From: Polytrichum commune
Lineage: Eukaryota > Streptophyta > Polytrichopsida > Polytrichales > Polytrichaceae
Length of the DNA stretch: 64,000 nucleotides
NCBI GenBank assembly: GCA_950295325.1
Contig: OX485803.1
Location: 52,655,554 to 52,719,553, forward strand
Direction of reading: 5' to 3'
Shown here: one piece after another, positions 47,362-60,500 of the stretch
Layout: each line of letters begins with the position of its first letter
Numbering within the stretch: the first letter of the stretch is position 1
Notes under the pieces: generated by a model
The model's database searches: none
The model's input: only the letters and a program-made list of their open reading frames with translations
What the model was told of the DNA's origin: nothing
Translations under genes and position numbers: made by a program

Positions 47362-50300
47362 ATGATGGCAACTAAGCAATGTCCAATGGTACCAACCTTG
47401 GTTGGGGTGTCTCCAGGCATTGCTGTGCAAGGCAGCTCGTCACAGGTACAAGGGAAGCGCATGCAAGGTTTTATGAGGCAGACAAGCACAGCAAGTAGTA
47501 ATCGCATTTCATTACTGCAAGCCCTTACACAACAAACTGTGGTGCAGTCACAACGCTGTAATGTTCATTCACTTAAACCTTTCTTACAACAAGTATTTTC
47601 ACCAGAACATGTTGGTTGTTCAATGCCTCAATAGAAAATTCTTAGGTCCATTTTGGAGTATTTGAGCAGAGTATGTGGTTATTTTCATGTTTTCATAGCG
47701 AGTTTTGAGTTCCCTGTAAAATAGATGGTGTTGAAACTGTCACTTTAAGGGCTGAGAATGGATATTGTTATCAAATTAGAAAGGTTTTAGATGATTCTTG
47801 TTAGCAGTTGGCAGGGGATTTCAACGTACCAAAGTATGTCTTATTTGTATCCTGTATGCATAAGTTGTAAGGGTTCAAATGTTCATGGATAGATGACCCA
47901 CAACCAACATGGGAACCTGAGGTTAAATGAGCTGAGCTATGATTGGGCGGCTTAAACTCAAGGACTGGGTGGCTTAAACCCAAGGCCTTAACCCAGATCC
48001 CATGGGAACTTCGAGGTTAAGCTGTCTAATCCATCTAAGGCTGGAATATTACTTGATGGTGGAGCACTTGATTTCCTCTGCACCCTACTATCTATGGTCC
48101 ACCCAGTCATAGTGGGGATATCTAGGTGAACCAGATATTCTTCAACCAAACATGTGGGAACCTAAGGGCTTGCCCTTGGGGGAGATAGGTGCCGGCTGGC
48201 TTGTGCCCGTTTCCAGATTACATATAGACTTAGACCAATTTGAAAATGAAGCAACATGAGAGTCGTCTCTCTTTCTTTCTGCTGGACATTCTCAAAATCA
48301 ATATGTACTTATTTACAAGATTCAGGTTGTTAGTTTTGGGTGGGGTGTTGGTTTTAGGTCTTGTGCCCCTATTTGGATGTGGATTCAACACATTTGTATA
48401 ATTGCCTGCCACATAACTAAGATTATGCTTAAAGCGATCATTAATACGACTTGGATGGGTTGTGTATTATCTGGGGTGTGAACAGCACTTCAAAGCTTGT
48501 TTGGGGAAATTGGAAAATATGTGAATATGCCAAGGACCGATCCGCGATCCTTGGAGGAGTCTTTCATGTCTGGTGAGTTGAAATCCATTTCCAAAAAAGT
48601 CCTATAAACCCTGGCAAGTATGTTATTGTTTCAATTTCCTACAGTCTCTTCATTTGCAACAAATAGAGACTAAATTTGCAGTTAGCCATAGTTTCCAATT
48701 GCAGTTAGCAACCTAAATTGCAGTATCTTCATTCTACTTTCATGTTTCAAGCTCAAAATGAATCTTTTGTTGTTGACTGTGAAAACCTTTTGTATCTGAA
48801 TGTTTAAAACTCGTCCTGTTTGAGATTGATTATTAGCACTCTTAGGTTGTAATGTTGATGCCTTGGTATGGTAATCTAGTGGCAGGGGTAAAGAGTGAGA
48901 CATTTGCACTACCTGGAATCAGCTATAGTTTCCTATCTGCAATTTAGCAATTTTACCTTTCATTGTGACAAATCACCTCTAAGGTCATCAACCTAGTTTG
49001 TATTGTGATACCCATGGCTTCTAGATACTTACAAAAAAATATTCATATTCTAAGGTTGTGTGGTGAATTGTTGCAGTGCCTGATTTAGAAACTATACCTT
49101 ACAATCTGATTCGACAGGCACAAGACTATGAAATTCGAGAAGTATTGGTAAGAAAATATGAACATATGTGGTCAAATATTTTAGTCGTTCTACTTCCATG
49201 TTTCAAGCTCTAAATGAATCTTGTTGCCAACAATGAAAAAATTCACGTGTGAATATTTACAAATAGTCCTGTTTGAGAATGAGTACTAGCATTCTGAGGC
49301 TGTACTTTCAAGCCCTTGGTATATTAATCTAGTAGCAGGGATAAAGAGTGAGACATTTGAATATGAATTTAATGTAATAATTATATAATACACCACCCAC
49401 TGGAAATTTGTGATGATGGCTCACACCTGTGGCACTTTCTTTGAACAGTCTTATGTGGTTGCAGAAACAACAATGCCAGGAAGAAGTGGATTTGATTTTG
49501 CAAGCTCGGGTCAATCTTTTAACACTCTTGCCGCTTACCTCTTCGGAAAGGTATGAAGTTAATGATTCTTATTGGCTTTGAATGTTCTGAAGTGGTGTTA
49601 TTTCAAGAGCTTTGGGCGGTATTCATTGTCTGAAGTGTTTCAAAAGTGGAAAATGTTAAATTGGAGGTGTATGAACTGGATTAGAACCTCATCAGAGGAG
49701 AGTATTTTATGCGTTGGTGATTTAGCCTCAGGCTTGAACATATAAAAACCATGTCTTCTGACTATTAGTCAGCCCTCTTCTGGTTCTGGGTTATACTAAA
49801 TATCTTAGTCCAAATTTATCAAATGTGGATCCAGAATCTCTCGATTCAAATCAGTATCTGGTGACTACACTAAGAATATTTAAGTCTAGTTTGGGGCTTT
49901 CAGATTTTTACACATGGACCTCTCTGTAGTGTTGGGGCGTTCAATCACATTGAATACCTTGCTTTGATATCATGTGAGCCTGGGATTTGCTGAGATTTTT
50001 GGCTGGTCTATTTTACCTCTTGAGTGCCTCCAAAATGTGGATTTGTACCAGACTATGCACTTAATATGTGCTGAAAATCTGACTTGTAAGAACAAGTATA
50101 CTACTGGAGAAACCTCAACTAGTTAGTGCTCATAGACCATCCCTTAGATTTGTGTAGCTACCATAAAAGGATGTTTGGTTCAACACTTTGAGTGGTGAGA
50201 GGTAATTTCCATGTGGAATTCAACAATCATTGGCCAATGTGAATGTGAGACGTGGCATTTTACTTCCCCCCAAAAATTATTCTGTGTCGAACCAAACAAC

Positions 50301-53105
50301 ACCCTATGGTATAAGTTATTATTGCATTGTAGTGGTTTTGAGCCATGTGAGCTGCCCATAGTCTTCTGTGGTGACGTACTTACAAAAGCACCGCACCAGC
50401 TGCATAAAAAGACACAGGAAGGCAAGAAGCTAGAGAAACATGTCGTTAGTTATGTTTCCAGGGTATACTGTAGAGGGTGCTCTATTTCATCTTGACTAGT
50501 GCCAGAATATAGTTTCCACATGGGATTCAAAAGGGTATCAACTGGTGTTGGTCTTGAATCGTCTGTTTTTTATTTCATTTGGGTATCTTCTAGGAGGATT
50601 TCACATTTTCTGCTAGTAGGGTATGGGTATTTGACAGCGTTTTTGTTTTCGACACCACTTGGGTCTATATACCATGCAAGAACCTTCATATCTAGGCAAA
50701 ATCGCCCGAGTATCAATATGGTTTACAATGGTATTGATCCAAATAATTACTTGGGTTTACAAAGATTCTCTCACCTTGACATACCTACCAAATATCAATA
50801 TTGAAGTGGTATAACAACTTTGATACCCATGCATTCACCTATACACCAGTCCAAATTGGTATCAACCAATTTAGGAATGACACGTGACGAAATGTGAGGG
50901 GAAAATAGTTATCAGTTGCCGGAAAGTGTCATTTACTGATTTTTGACGTCATGTTTATCTGGTGGACGCAGAATGAGGGGCGGATAGAGATGTCAATGAC
51001 CACGCCTGTTGTAACACAGAAGGGTGAAGCAGGAGGGGAGAAAATGGACATGACTACTCCTGTAATTCAGCAGGTATGTGTCACCAGAGTTGGTGTCAAG
51101 TAGCTCATTTTGTGTGTTAGATTTATTCCTATGTCCAATACTTGAGTGCTAGGGCAAGTGGGCCTAATTCAATTACTTGTCTTAAATGGACACCCATATT
51201 TGAGTGGTGTGTGGTTAGGTGTGAGTCTAAGAACGGACACTGAAAAGGCATCATGTATTTAAAGGAGATGGGGTTGTGTGGTCAAAATTCTTCACCATTA
51301 TAGGCTCAATGGTCAACATAATTGCGGGTACCTATACGAACATTTTATGAGAGGGAGATCATCACCTTGATAATCAAAAAGAGATTCATATGTCCTCTGA
51401 AACTTATTAGGAAATTGGCTACAGGCACAATTCGGATTTGCTAATCATTTTGCACTAATTGCTTGTTCATATCCTACAAGAAGTGGGTGCTGTGCTAAAA
51501 GTGTCTGTTTAAGACCTGCTTACCTTATTTTGTAAGCTGAGTGAGTGAGTGGTTACCATCTCTTTTCCCATTCATCAGGTACCTAATGCCGGAATTGATG
51601 TTTTTGTTGTCATCCATTCTGGTAATGGACATGAAGGTCTGAGATAAGCTTCAAAGAGGAATGCTATTTTTATTTATTTCATGTAGTTATTTGTGAGAGA
51701 GCATAACATTCTTAAGTAACCTATTTACATTCCAATGCAAATAGACCAATTTTAAGGTAATCTGGATAACCTAAGAACGATTCTATCAGGGATGCACTTC
51801 TTTAGTTGAATCTTGGTAAATGCAAGAAGGCTTTGTGTATGAAGATATGCAATAATGAGGTGTTGACTAATGAGAGCTTGCCACGTGACATGCTTGGCAT
51901 TCATGCATGTACTCAAGGACCTTGATTCTTGGAAAAAAATTCTTGAAGCTGCACTAAATTTGATATTTAATGTCACTATGGTAACTTTTCGGATGACACT
52001 CATGAATAAGTTTACGAATACTTTCATGGATGATGGATGAGTTCATCCATTGGCTTCTCGGACTTTAAATCAATTTCGTTTCGTTTCATTGGCCAAAACC
52101 CTACCTTTCTTGTCAGCAACTTGTGATGAAATATTGTCATAGATGATTGAAATTTGGATGAAAAATCACTTGGTAAGTGACAGTAATTGCAACTCTGTAA
52201 ATCTACAATCCCTCAAAAATTTTACAAGGAATGACAAATAATGTTGGGTCAACATTTAGTGTTGGTGACACTATACAGCAGTTTACAATTAGTATTGAGC
52301 AAGACATTTAGAATTGGTGACACCAAATATCATATTTAGTGTACTAGAAAGAGAACGTACTTGCACATGCTTAAAATTGCAATAAGGGATGTGGTTTTTA
52401 AGGCTTACATCTACTGTTTGTGGGTGAAGGCCTCTGGGGAAGGGCAGTGGCGCATGTCATTTGTATTGCCAGCCAAATACAATGAGGGACCTCCGAACCC
52501 CATCGATTCCAAAGTGACGATTCGAAGGATCCCGGCCAAGAAAGTAGCTGTTGCAGTGTTTTCTGGTATGTCCTCATTATTTTACTTCATAATAGTTTAT
52601 ATGAATGTCACTTCAATTATTCTATCGAATTATTAAACTCTAATCATTATTTCTTAAACTCTAATCTTTAAGTGAATCTCTAGAGTTTGTAGTAATCTGC
52701 ATTGTATGTGTTCTATACTTGGGCAGGTTATGTGAGTGACAATGATGTGAAAAATCGGGAACAAGCTTTGCGAAGGGCACTTTTAAAGGACCCTGTTGTG
52801 CGGGTGAAACTTGGAGCTCAACCTGAAGTTTCACAGGTTGGTTTGAACTGGTTTGTACTTTAGCACTAGGACTTCAGTTAGGCTGGAAGGTGAAATAGCA
52901 AGTACTCAACTATAAAATTCTGAAGATTTGTGCATTTAATTTCATTGTTTTGGTCAGCCTTTTTAGCACTTCAGAAGTCGATAGTCATGACAGTGTATCA
53001 CACCATCTAACCAATGATTTTCCTTGTTTGCAGTTTAATCCTCCTTTCACACCACCATTCATGCGGCGCAATGAGATCTCTTTGGAAATCGAGGATGTCT
53101 TTTAA
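47362..53105 (+). CDS. SOUL heme-binding family protein, plastid-targeted
   Basis: Coding exons: 47362 to 47557 or 47614, 49077-49147, 49449-49550, 50972-51073, 52430-52565, 52727-52836 and 53034-53105. Exons 2-7 join in phase. Two exon-1 donors fit (giving 262 or 281 residues) and I cannot decide between them. Residues 1-60 are Ser/Thr/Gln-rich, low in acid and lack a clear hydrophobic core, like a transit peptide. The SOUL domain runs from [14 protein letters not shown] through [29 protein letters not shown] and [11 protein letters not shown] to the near-terminal [19 protein letters not shown]. It resembles the Arabidopsis plastid SOUL protein At3g10130. Related proteins bind heme and other tetrapyrroles; the exact role is unsettled. 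The introns carry MITE copies. Confidence 0.9.
51175..51535. repeat. MITE family B copy in a SOUL intron
   Basis: It begins GTCTTAAATGGACACC and ends GTGTCTGTTTAAGACCTGC, showing imperfect inverted ends. It is parallel to the 35.1-kb copy. Confidence 0.8.
51955..52345. repeat. MITE family C copy in a SOUL intron
   Basis: Shares GGTAACTTTTCGGATGACAC-like, TTGTCAGCAACTTGTGATGA and TGACAAATAATG blocks with 55615-55985, and the last two-thirds, inverted, with 59816-60000. It ends in ATCATATTTAGTGTA. The related ends elsewhere read TACACTAAATATGATATTTA. Confidence 0.75.
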
Positions 53106-54129
53106 AACCCTTCTTGCGAGATGAAAGGTTTGGAGATTGTGAAAGAAGTATTTAAGATTCAAGCAAATCCATGTAAATGAGAGGCAGAGTATACAGAAAG
53201 TCTCCAAGAGTTTGGACGTGTTTGTCCGTACTATGGTGGAGGAAAGGAACTGGCAAACTATGTTAAATTCACTGTTTTTGAATACTGTTAATTCAGGAAG
53301 GTTCCATAATTCACTTTAAAGAACTTTGCATTGTACTGGCATTGTTTTGAAATTCAAATATGTGAATGTGTTGGACGATCTTCATTTAAAATGAATATAT
53401 ATATATATATATATGTATAATGATTTTAAAATTAAAATTGCAAATTACAAAAATTTCTAAAAAAAAATGGTAATTTGAAGGTTGTTGCCTATTCTTGTTA
53501 AATGTCAAATGCATTAATTCCATCTGTGAATTTCAAAGCCACAAATAAATTTCTTACTATGTTATGCAGATTAATTAGTGCCTCAAAGATGTTCTTAGGA
53601 CATGCTGAATGGAGTGTTTACCCAGCTTTTCCGTGGAGAATACATCATTCATGGACGAGAAAAGACCATAAAACCGTTGTTAATTCTTACTGCAAGGTCA
53701 GAATTTAGCTTTCATCTTGCACAAATTTTTTACAATCAGTCTTCTTTGGTGATCATGTACCATTGACATCTATGCATGGCCTTTGGGTTACCACAAAATC
53801 CTTCTTTCAACGCAATTGAGTTCCTCCCAATCAGCCACTTGAATTTGAGGAAGTCAAGATGCACTTCAGGCTTTTTGAAGAGGGTGGTAAATCAAAGGAT
53901 TGGAATTTTCATGACACGGAGATCGGACACCTTGAAATCATACTAATCAAACAGTAAAACTTGCATGATGAGCTAACAATTTTTTTTGGCTCTAGTTGAG
54001 GTTATGGGCTGTTGAGTTTTTGGTCCATTGCACAAGGAACTTTGAGCAATCTGCTATTTGGGGAAACATGTGGTAAAGTGGACAAAAACCTAATGAATGG
54101 AGAATAAGTAGACATGCCTAATTAAGTTA

Positions 54130-54490
54130 CTTATCTTAATTGGACATCTATAATTGATTTGTAAGTGATTCGATGTGGCTCCAAGAACGGATGCCAATGA
54201 GTAATGTGTTTAAGAGAGATTGGACTACTTGCTCAAAATATGATAATCATTCTAGGTTTAATAGTTGACATAATTGGAGAAACTTAGGTCACCTTTTAAT
54301 GAGCACAAAATCTTCACGTTGATAATAAACAAGGTATTCATATAAGCTCCAAATATTATGAGGAAAGTGGTTATGGCTTGGATTTAGATTTGTTGACCAT
54401 CTTGTACTAATCACGTGTTTTATATCCTAAGAGAAGTGGATTAGTTGGAAAAAGTAACCATTTAAGACCTACTACCTTTATTGGACATAA
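54130..54490. repeat. MITE family B copy
   Basis: Parallel to the copy at 51.18 kb. Shared words include ACTTATCTTAATTGGACA, GATAATAAACAAGGTATTCA and ACCATTTAAGACCTACTACC. Confidence 0.7.
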
Positions 54491-55614
54491 ATTTATAACA
54501 ATTCCTTGTGTTCTGAGAGCACTTGTTTGTACCTTACAACTTGAAGCCACTAGACTTTGATTTTTGTTACTTTCTAGCTCCTTTGGCATCTCCAATGCAA
54601 CAGGGGGTTGCTAAAACATGAACAAACTGACATGAGCAGTGAATGCAACCAATATAGCTAACAAATGAGGCAATGAGGAGTTGAGGCAAGTAGCATTAAT
54701 CCGGATCTCGGGCAACATGGAATGTTGAAACATGTTAAAATGATTTGATTTGAATCATGTAACAAGGAAGCAAGCCCTCCCATCTAATGCATATTTTGCT
54801 CATCCGACATGGCATGAATGGTTGAACCTGCACCTCAAGAAATGTAACGCCTTGAGGAAATTAGTGTCATTCCTTAAATGGGAATACAGAAACGAAGCAG
54901 TTTGCAAGCCTCCAGGAAGACCAAAAACCATGTAGCCTAATTGACTACAAGTTGATGAAAGTTCATCTGCATGTTCATTACTTGTGAATGATGCAGCTTA
55001 GTAATGGACATGTTTGGATCCTGGGCAACAAGTTCAAGCGAAGACATGGACGATCACGACGTGCGATGTGTTGTGCTCTTGATCCATGAGTTCACAATGA
55101 CCCATTATTAATCATGGTTGCAAAGCAAGCATGGCCTATGTGTTACTGTACGGGATGAACATGCTCACTTGGCTGTAGCTGAAGCCTGTCGCACTTGAGA
55201 CTAAAGATATGCGGGTGATATTCGATTACTTTTCTTTACTGGACACCTTTATTGTTTTAATTGGGGTGTAGTTACGTGAGGATCAATGACCAAACACATA
55301 AATACACATGTTCAAAAGAGACTAGACTATGTTTTCAAATTTTTATTATCTACTCCACACTCAACGGTGAACACAATTGGGAGGATCTACATATGCACTT
55401 AAGGAATCAACAAATGTGCACTTCCATAATCATAATCAAGTTTGGTATCTTCTTCTTCTTCGTCTTCTTTCTTCTTCTTGGGTTTTTTGTTTGCTTGATG
55501 TTTCATCATTGATTTGCTAATGCAATGCAAATCTGAAGACGTAAGTTTGATCAATAGAAGATGGAGAACAAGAATAATGAACCAAATAACACCCTCATAC
55601 CTTACTACACTAAA

Positions 55615-55985
55615 TATGATATTTAGTGTCATGTGGTAATTGATGTCACAATGGTAACGTTTCGGATGATACTTCTTATGAATAAGTGAACAGATATTGT
55701 CATGGATAACGGATGAGCTCATCCATTGGCCAAAACCCTACCTTCTTTTGTCAGCAACTTGTGATGAAATATTGTCATGGATGATTGAAAGCTGAATGAA
55801 AAGTCACTTGGTACGTGATGGTAATTGCAACACTGCAAATCTATAATCCCCCATAAATGTTACAACGAATGACAAATAATGTGGGGTCAACATTTAGTGT
55901 TGGTGACACTATACCGTGGTTTACACTTAGTATTGAGCAAGACAAGTAGAATTGGTGACACTAAGTATCACATTTAGTGTAGCTA
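55615..55985. repeat. MITE family C copy
   Basis: Starts ACTAAATATGATATTTAGTG and ends TATCACATTTAGTGTA, with the interior shared with the SOUL-intron copy. The interior is not obviously coding. Confidence 0.75.
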
Positions 55986-57333
55986 GTCGCCAGTAGTTGG
56001 GTCACATCCCATGCCGATACCAGACATAGGTGGATGATTGGGACATGTCGAGCTTGTAAATGGCAATGTGGTAGCTGGTACAACTACAGTTCTGGGGAAC
56101 TTCCGGATACAAAGGCTAGGGGTCAGTGATCGGGGAGATTTTTGGGCATACTCGGTTGAGATTCTAGTGTTTGCAAGTCCAACAGGTTACATGGTGACAT
56201 CCTCCGGTTTCCCTTTATTAAATTGAGGTATATTCTATAAATTCCTCTAAAACGATCGGTAATTTTCCTACAGTCTTGAACTTCAACCGGTTATTTCTCA
56301 AACTTAACCGGTTCATTTGTAACTAACTGCCGGTTCTTCCCGATCATTGCTAGGGATATTGAGCGTGCTTCATGGTGATCGCAACACAATATGTCGGCAA
56401 GACCTACCTGGGCCCAAAATCAGCTATCACTTTAGAATGCATTTAAGGCAGAAATACCATAACCCGTGAAAATAAGGTGATTCGCATTGAAGTTCTGGTC
56501 TGACAATCATGAGATAATTTTCCAAGATAGACGAGAAGGATTCATGAAGAATGCAAGTTGTTTCATATTTTTCTGCCCTATACAAAAATGCTACAATTTT
56601 TCAAAGTGGAAAGTTGTCCAACCCCCTACTCGTTTACTAGATCTCCCTACACTGAACACGGTACTCCGCATTTCCATACAGAACATCACCTAAATCGGTT
56701 ACCTCATGAGTACATTAACACTTGACTCCCATTGGCTACACTAAGTGTACGCGCATTGAAGTTGTCGCTGAACCATGATTGGTTTTAGAAATGGCACTTC
56801 ACCATTACGACGGCGGTCTAGTGCATGGCTAGAGGATGGTTAACGGGTTATGGTATTTCTACCTTAGATTCGGCGTACGAGTTGACGAGATGCACGGGAG
56901 CAAACACGTCATCATGCATCTTTCTTCTGCATGCAGGTTGTCCATGGCTGGTCATAAAGACTTGTAGATTCCAAATTCGCCTTCCACATGTCCTCGAGCC
57001 TAGTTCACTGAGGTGGCCATCTTTCGCAGCTGAAGGTGTGTTATTGTGCAGTCTATGGTTTCTCCAAACATTGGGTTAGCTCAGGCTGGAGATCACAACA
57101 CGGGGTCTCCACAAATTTCCAGTTACTTTGAGGTTACTTGCACATAACCATGATTTCAGTTTGTGGTGCCTGAGGTGGCGTTCCAAGATCCAGATAGAAG
57201 AGGATGACTACCTCCCTAGAACATGGTCTCCGTCCTCCTCCGTCGTCAATCGAAGTCATAGAGCTCCATGGTCGGAGGGCCTAGCTAGAGCAGGTGGCGT
57301 CCAAATGGTTATGTCCGGTAACCCTTTCGAGCC

Positions 57334-57570
57334 TTAGCGGTTAGCTAGTCCATGGGAGAGGAGACCGCGGAAGGGACTGATGTCGATTGATGAATTAAGT
57401 TTCTTGATCAACGTGGCCACGGTAATTAATTTGATCATGGAGGCTCTTGCACAACACCGGATGCTTCCTTGTGCACAACGACGAGGCCTCTCACCGGCAC
57501 CTTCGTGTCGTTGTTGAGGGCCGAATGGGCCGGCACCCATAACGGTTCCTTGGTCACAATGCAAGTCTCC
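57334..57570 (-). pseudogene. Decayed tandem copy of the bestrophin-like 3' exon
   Basis: Read on the minus strand, CCGTTATGGGTGCCGGCCCA, CGGCCCTCAACAACGA and GTGCACAAGGAAGCATCC match CCGTTCTGGGTGCTGGCGCT, CGGCCCTCAGCAACGC and GCGCACAAGGGAGCGTCC inside the real exon at about 57.86-57.94 kb. It starts close to the gene's own stop at 57554, so the two copies are adjacent. The frame does not continue after the match. It is a non-functional fragment. Confidence 0.75.
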
Positions 57571-60500
57571 ATGTTATCTCATGTGGCTGTGGGCATGTAC
57601 ATGGGAGAGGAGCTTGTGGAAGAGGAGAGCCCCAGTACGACGGAGAATTGATGGACTCGACTGAGTTGGACGACACGGCCTCGGATCGCGAGCTGGAGAC
57701 CGCCACTTGCTCATCAACAATCGCACTGTTGTGACGACACGGTAGCCGGTTGGCCAGCACCACCGCCTCGTGATCCCGAGTAGCTTGTTGCTGCCGCCGC
57801 AGGTGCGCCGCGGCGGCGGCGTCGTCGTCGAGGCCGTCGTACACCGCGGACGCTCCCTTGTGCGCGACCTCCAGGCCTTCCACCGCCACCTTCATGGCGT
57901 TGCTGAGGGCCGAGAGCGCCAGCACCCAGAACGGCTCCTCGATCATCACCCCGACCTCCTCGATGTAGAAAAAGCCGGTGGCGCTCATGAATGTGATGGG
58001 GATGGTGAGCCAGCCGCAGAAGCTCCAGAGGCCGAACGGGAGGCCGAGGTGCCACAGCGTGAGGATGCGCGACGTCATGCGCGTGAGCGACACCGGGATG
58101 GGCGTGTTGAAGATGCGCTCGCAGGCGCCCGTGATGGTCTGGAAGTCGGCCACGCACTTGTCCATCGCCAGCCTCTCCCACACCGAGATGCGGCACCTCA
58201 CGAGCACCTCCGTGATCACCTGCTCCGCCCACTGCTCGACCCCATCAGCCCAGTGCGCGTTGCGTTGCTATTCGGAGCTAAGCGACGCAATGCACTACAG
58301 TAAAAAGAATATGTATATATATTGAGAGAGAAGGTCCACGGGCCAGTGCCAAAGCACAGGAGGCAGTTGACCACTTGGCAAGTTTTCCGTCAAGTAGAGA
58401 GGACATTTCACAGCTGGGAATTGAACTCTTAACTTCTTTCTTGAGATTTGGGTATCTCTCCACCATCATATGGTAGTTTAGGGTCGTCTTGGACCTACTA
58501 AAAATGATATATATATATAAAAAAGGCAGACGGGCGAGTGCCAAAGCACAGGAGGCAATTGACCACCTAGCAAGTTTTCTGTCAAGTAAAGAGGAGATTT
58601 CACAACTGGGAATTGAACCGCCAACCTCTTCCTTGAGGTTTGGGTATCTCTCCACCATCATCCGGTAGTTTAGGGTCGTGTTCGATACACTAAATACGAA
58701 TGCGTACCATTAAATGTCAACAAATTGGGTTGTGGGAAGCACGCAACCAATCCACACTTTAGACAGAAGGCCGATAGGCCAGCGCCAAAGCACAGGAGGT
58801 GGTTGACCACTAGGCAAGTTTTCTGTCAAGTAGAGAGGAGATTTCACAGCTAGGAATTGAACCGCCAACCTCTTCCTTGAGGTTTGGGTATCTCTCCACC
58901 ATCATCCGGTAGTTTAGGGTCGTGTTCGATACACTAAATACGAATGCGTACCATTAAATGTCAACAAATTGGGTTGTGGGAAGCACGCAACTAATCCACA
59001 CTTTAGATAGAAGGCCGATAGGCCAGCGCCAAAGCACAGGAGGTGGTTGACCACTAGGCAAGTTTTCTGTCAAGTAGAGAGGAGATTTCACAGCTAGGAA
59101 TTGAACTGCCAACCTCTTCCTTGAGGTTTGCGTATCTCTTCATGATTATCCGGTAGATTAGGGTCATCTCGGACCGACTAAAAAGGATATTTAGTGTTCG
59201 ATGCACTTAGTACGAATGCATACCACTAAATGTCAACAAATTGGGTTGTGGGAAGTACGCGACCAATCCACACTTTTGAGGAGTTGTTCAAAGACATGCA
59301 AACTGGAGTGAGGAGGATCTGGAGTGCAGAGAGCATTGGGTACCTAACCCTAACGAGTGACGTGGCCGCCTCAGAGGGCGGCGGTTTCGGAAAGGACTAT
59401 AGGCCTCCTCCTTGATAACCCTATGAAAGTAAGTAACATTAAATGTAAACTCAAGCACTACATGTCAACTATGATAGTACGTGCAAGTTACATGTTTGAA
59501 TTTAGTGTTAATAAGGATATGGAAAATATAATAAAAATAGCAACGATAAAAGGAGAATTCCAACATATCGTCTAGCAATAGGGAAGGTAGTGGTACATTT
59601 ATGTCTAACACTAGTTGTCAAAAAATAAAAAATTAGTGTTGAGCAGGGTAGGGTGGTAACAACATCAAATATAATCAAACACTAAATATCCTTTTTAGTG
59701 TAATGCCTTGCTACTCACAAGTTCAATTCTCACCAATGAAAGCTCAATACAATGTTCGGACATTACAGAACATAAATGACTTTTGCTTCATAATAAATTG
59801 TTACATTCTCATTAAGTACACTAAATATGAAATTTAGTGTCACCAATTCTAATTGTAAACCACGGTGTAGTATCACCAACACTCCATGTTAACTCCCACA
59901 TTATTTTTCATTCCTTGTACAAAATTTGAGGGATTATAGATTTACAGTGTTGCAATTACTGTCACTTACCAAGTAATTTTTCATCCAAGTCTCAATTCAT
60001 CCACACGGGGGGGGGGGGTTCACTCACTTTCTAGAGATATGAACCACTTAAAATAAAGAGATCTTTCCAGGGGAGTTATGAAGTAATGTGCATATTCATG
60101 GATATTTGGAAATCAAGTGAATATTAAGTGAATACACCTAGTATCATTTCCAAATGAATTTCCAATATACCCTAGATTTTTTTTATTTTTACTTTGTGTC
60201 ATTAATTAGGACCATATCGCATTGCATTTTTTACTGGAATGTCAGGTTTGCCGCAAGAGGGGTCCTAAAGATACATAGTGAGCACCCTAGGAAAGATCAC
60301 CTGCAACACATAGTTTGGCTTGTGGCGGGTGCCCATGACACCCTCGAGCTCCTGTGGCTCCAACACCCCAACAAGATCCTCATGAACCGTGTTCCCCACA
60401 GTCAAGTGGTCTTTCAAGCAATACGGGTACGCCTTGACATGGCGTACCACGCACTCCATCTTACTCGCGTCTGCCGGGCACCGAACCCATGCCAACGCCT

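Larger units (their letters stand above)
53106..57330. other. Intergenic region 3' of the SOUL gene
   Basis: No gene supported. It contains an (AT)n run at 53395-53415, a MITE family B copy at about 54130-54490, a degraded B-like piece at 55240-55420, a family C copy at 55615-55985, and a 220-bp segment at 56125-56345 repeated at 23355-23570. The frames at 56.8-57.3 kb show no domain. Confidence 0.45.

Noticed and set aside
57714-58303. Long frames of 172-177 codons overlapping the bestrophin-like exon
   Set aside because: Alternative frames of a GC-rich exon stay open by composition; only the 58231-57554 frame carries the family motifs.
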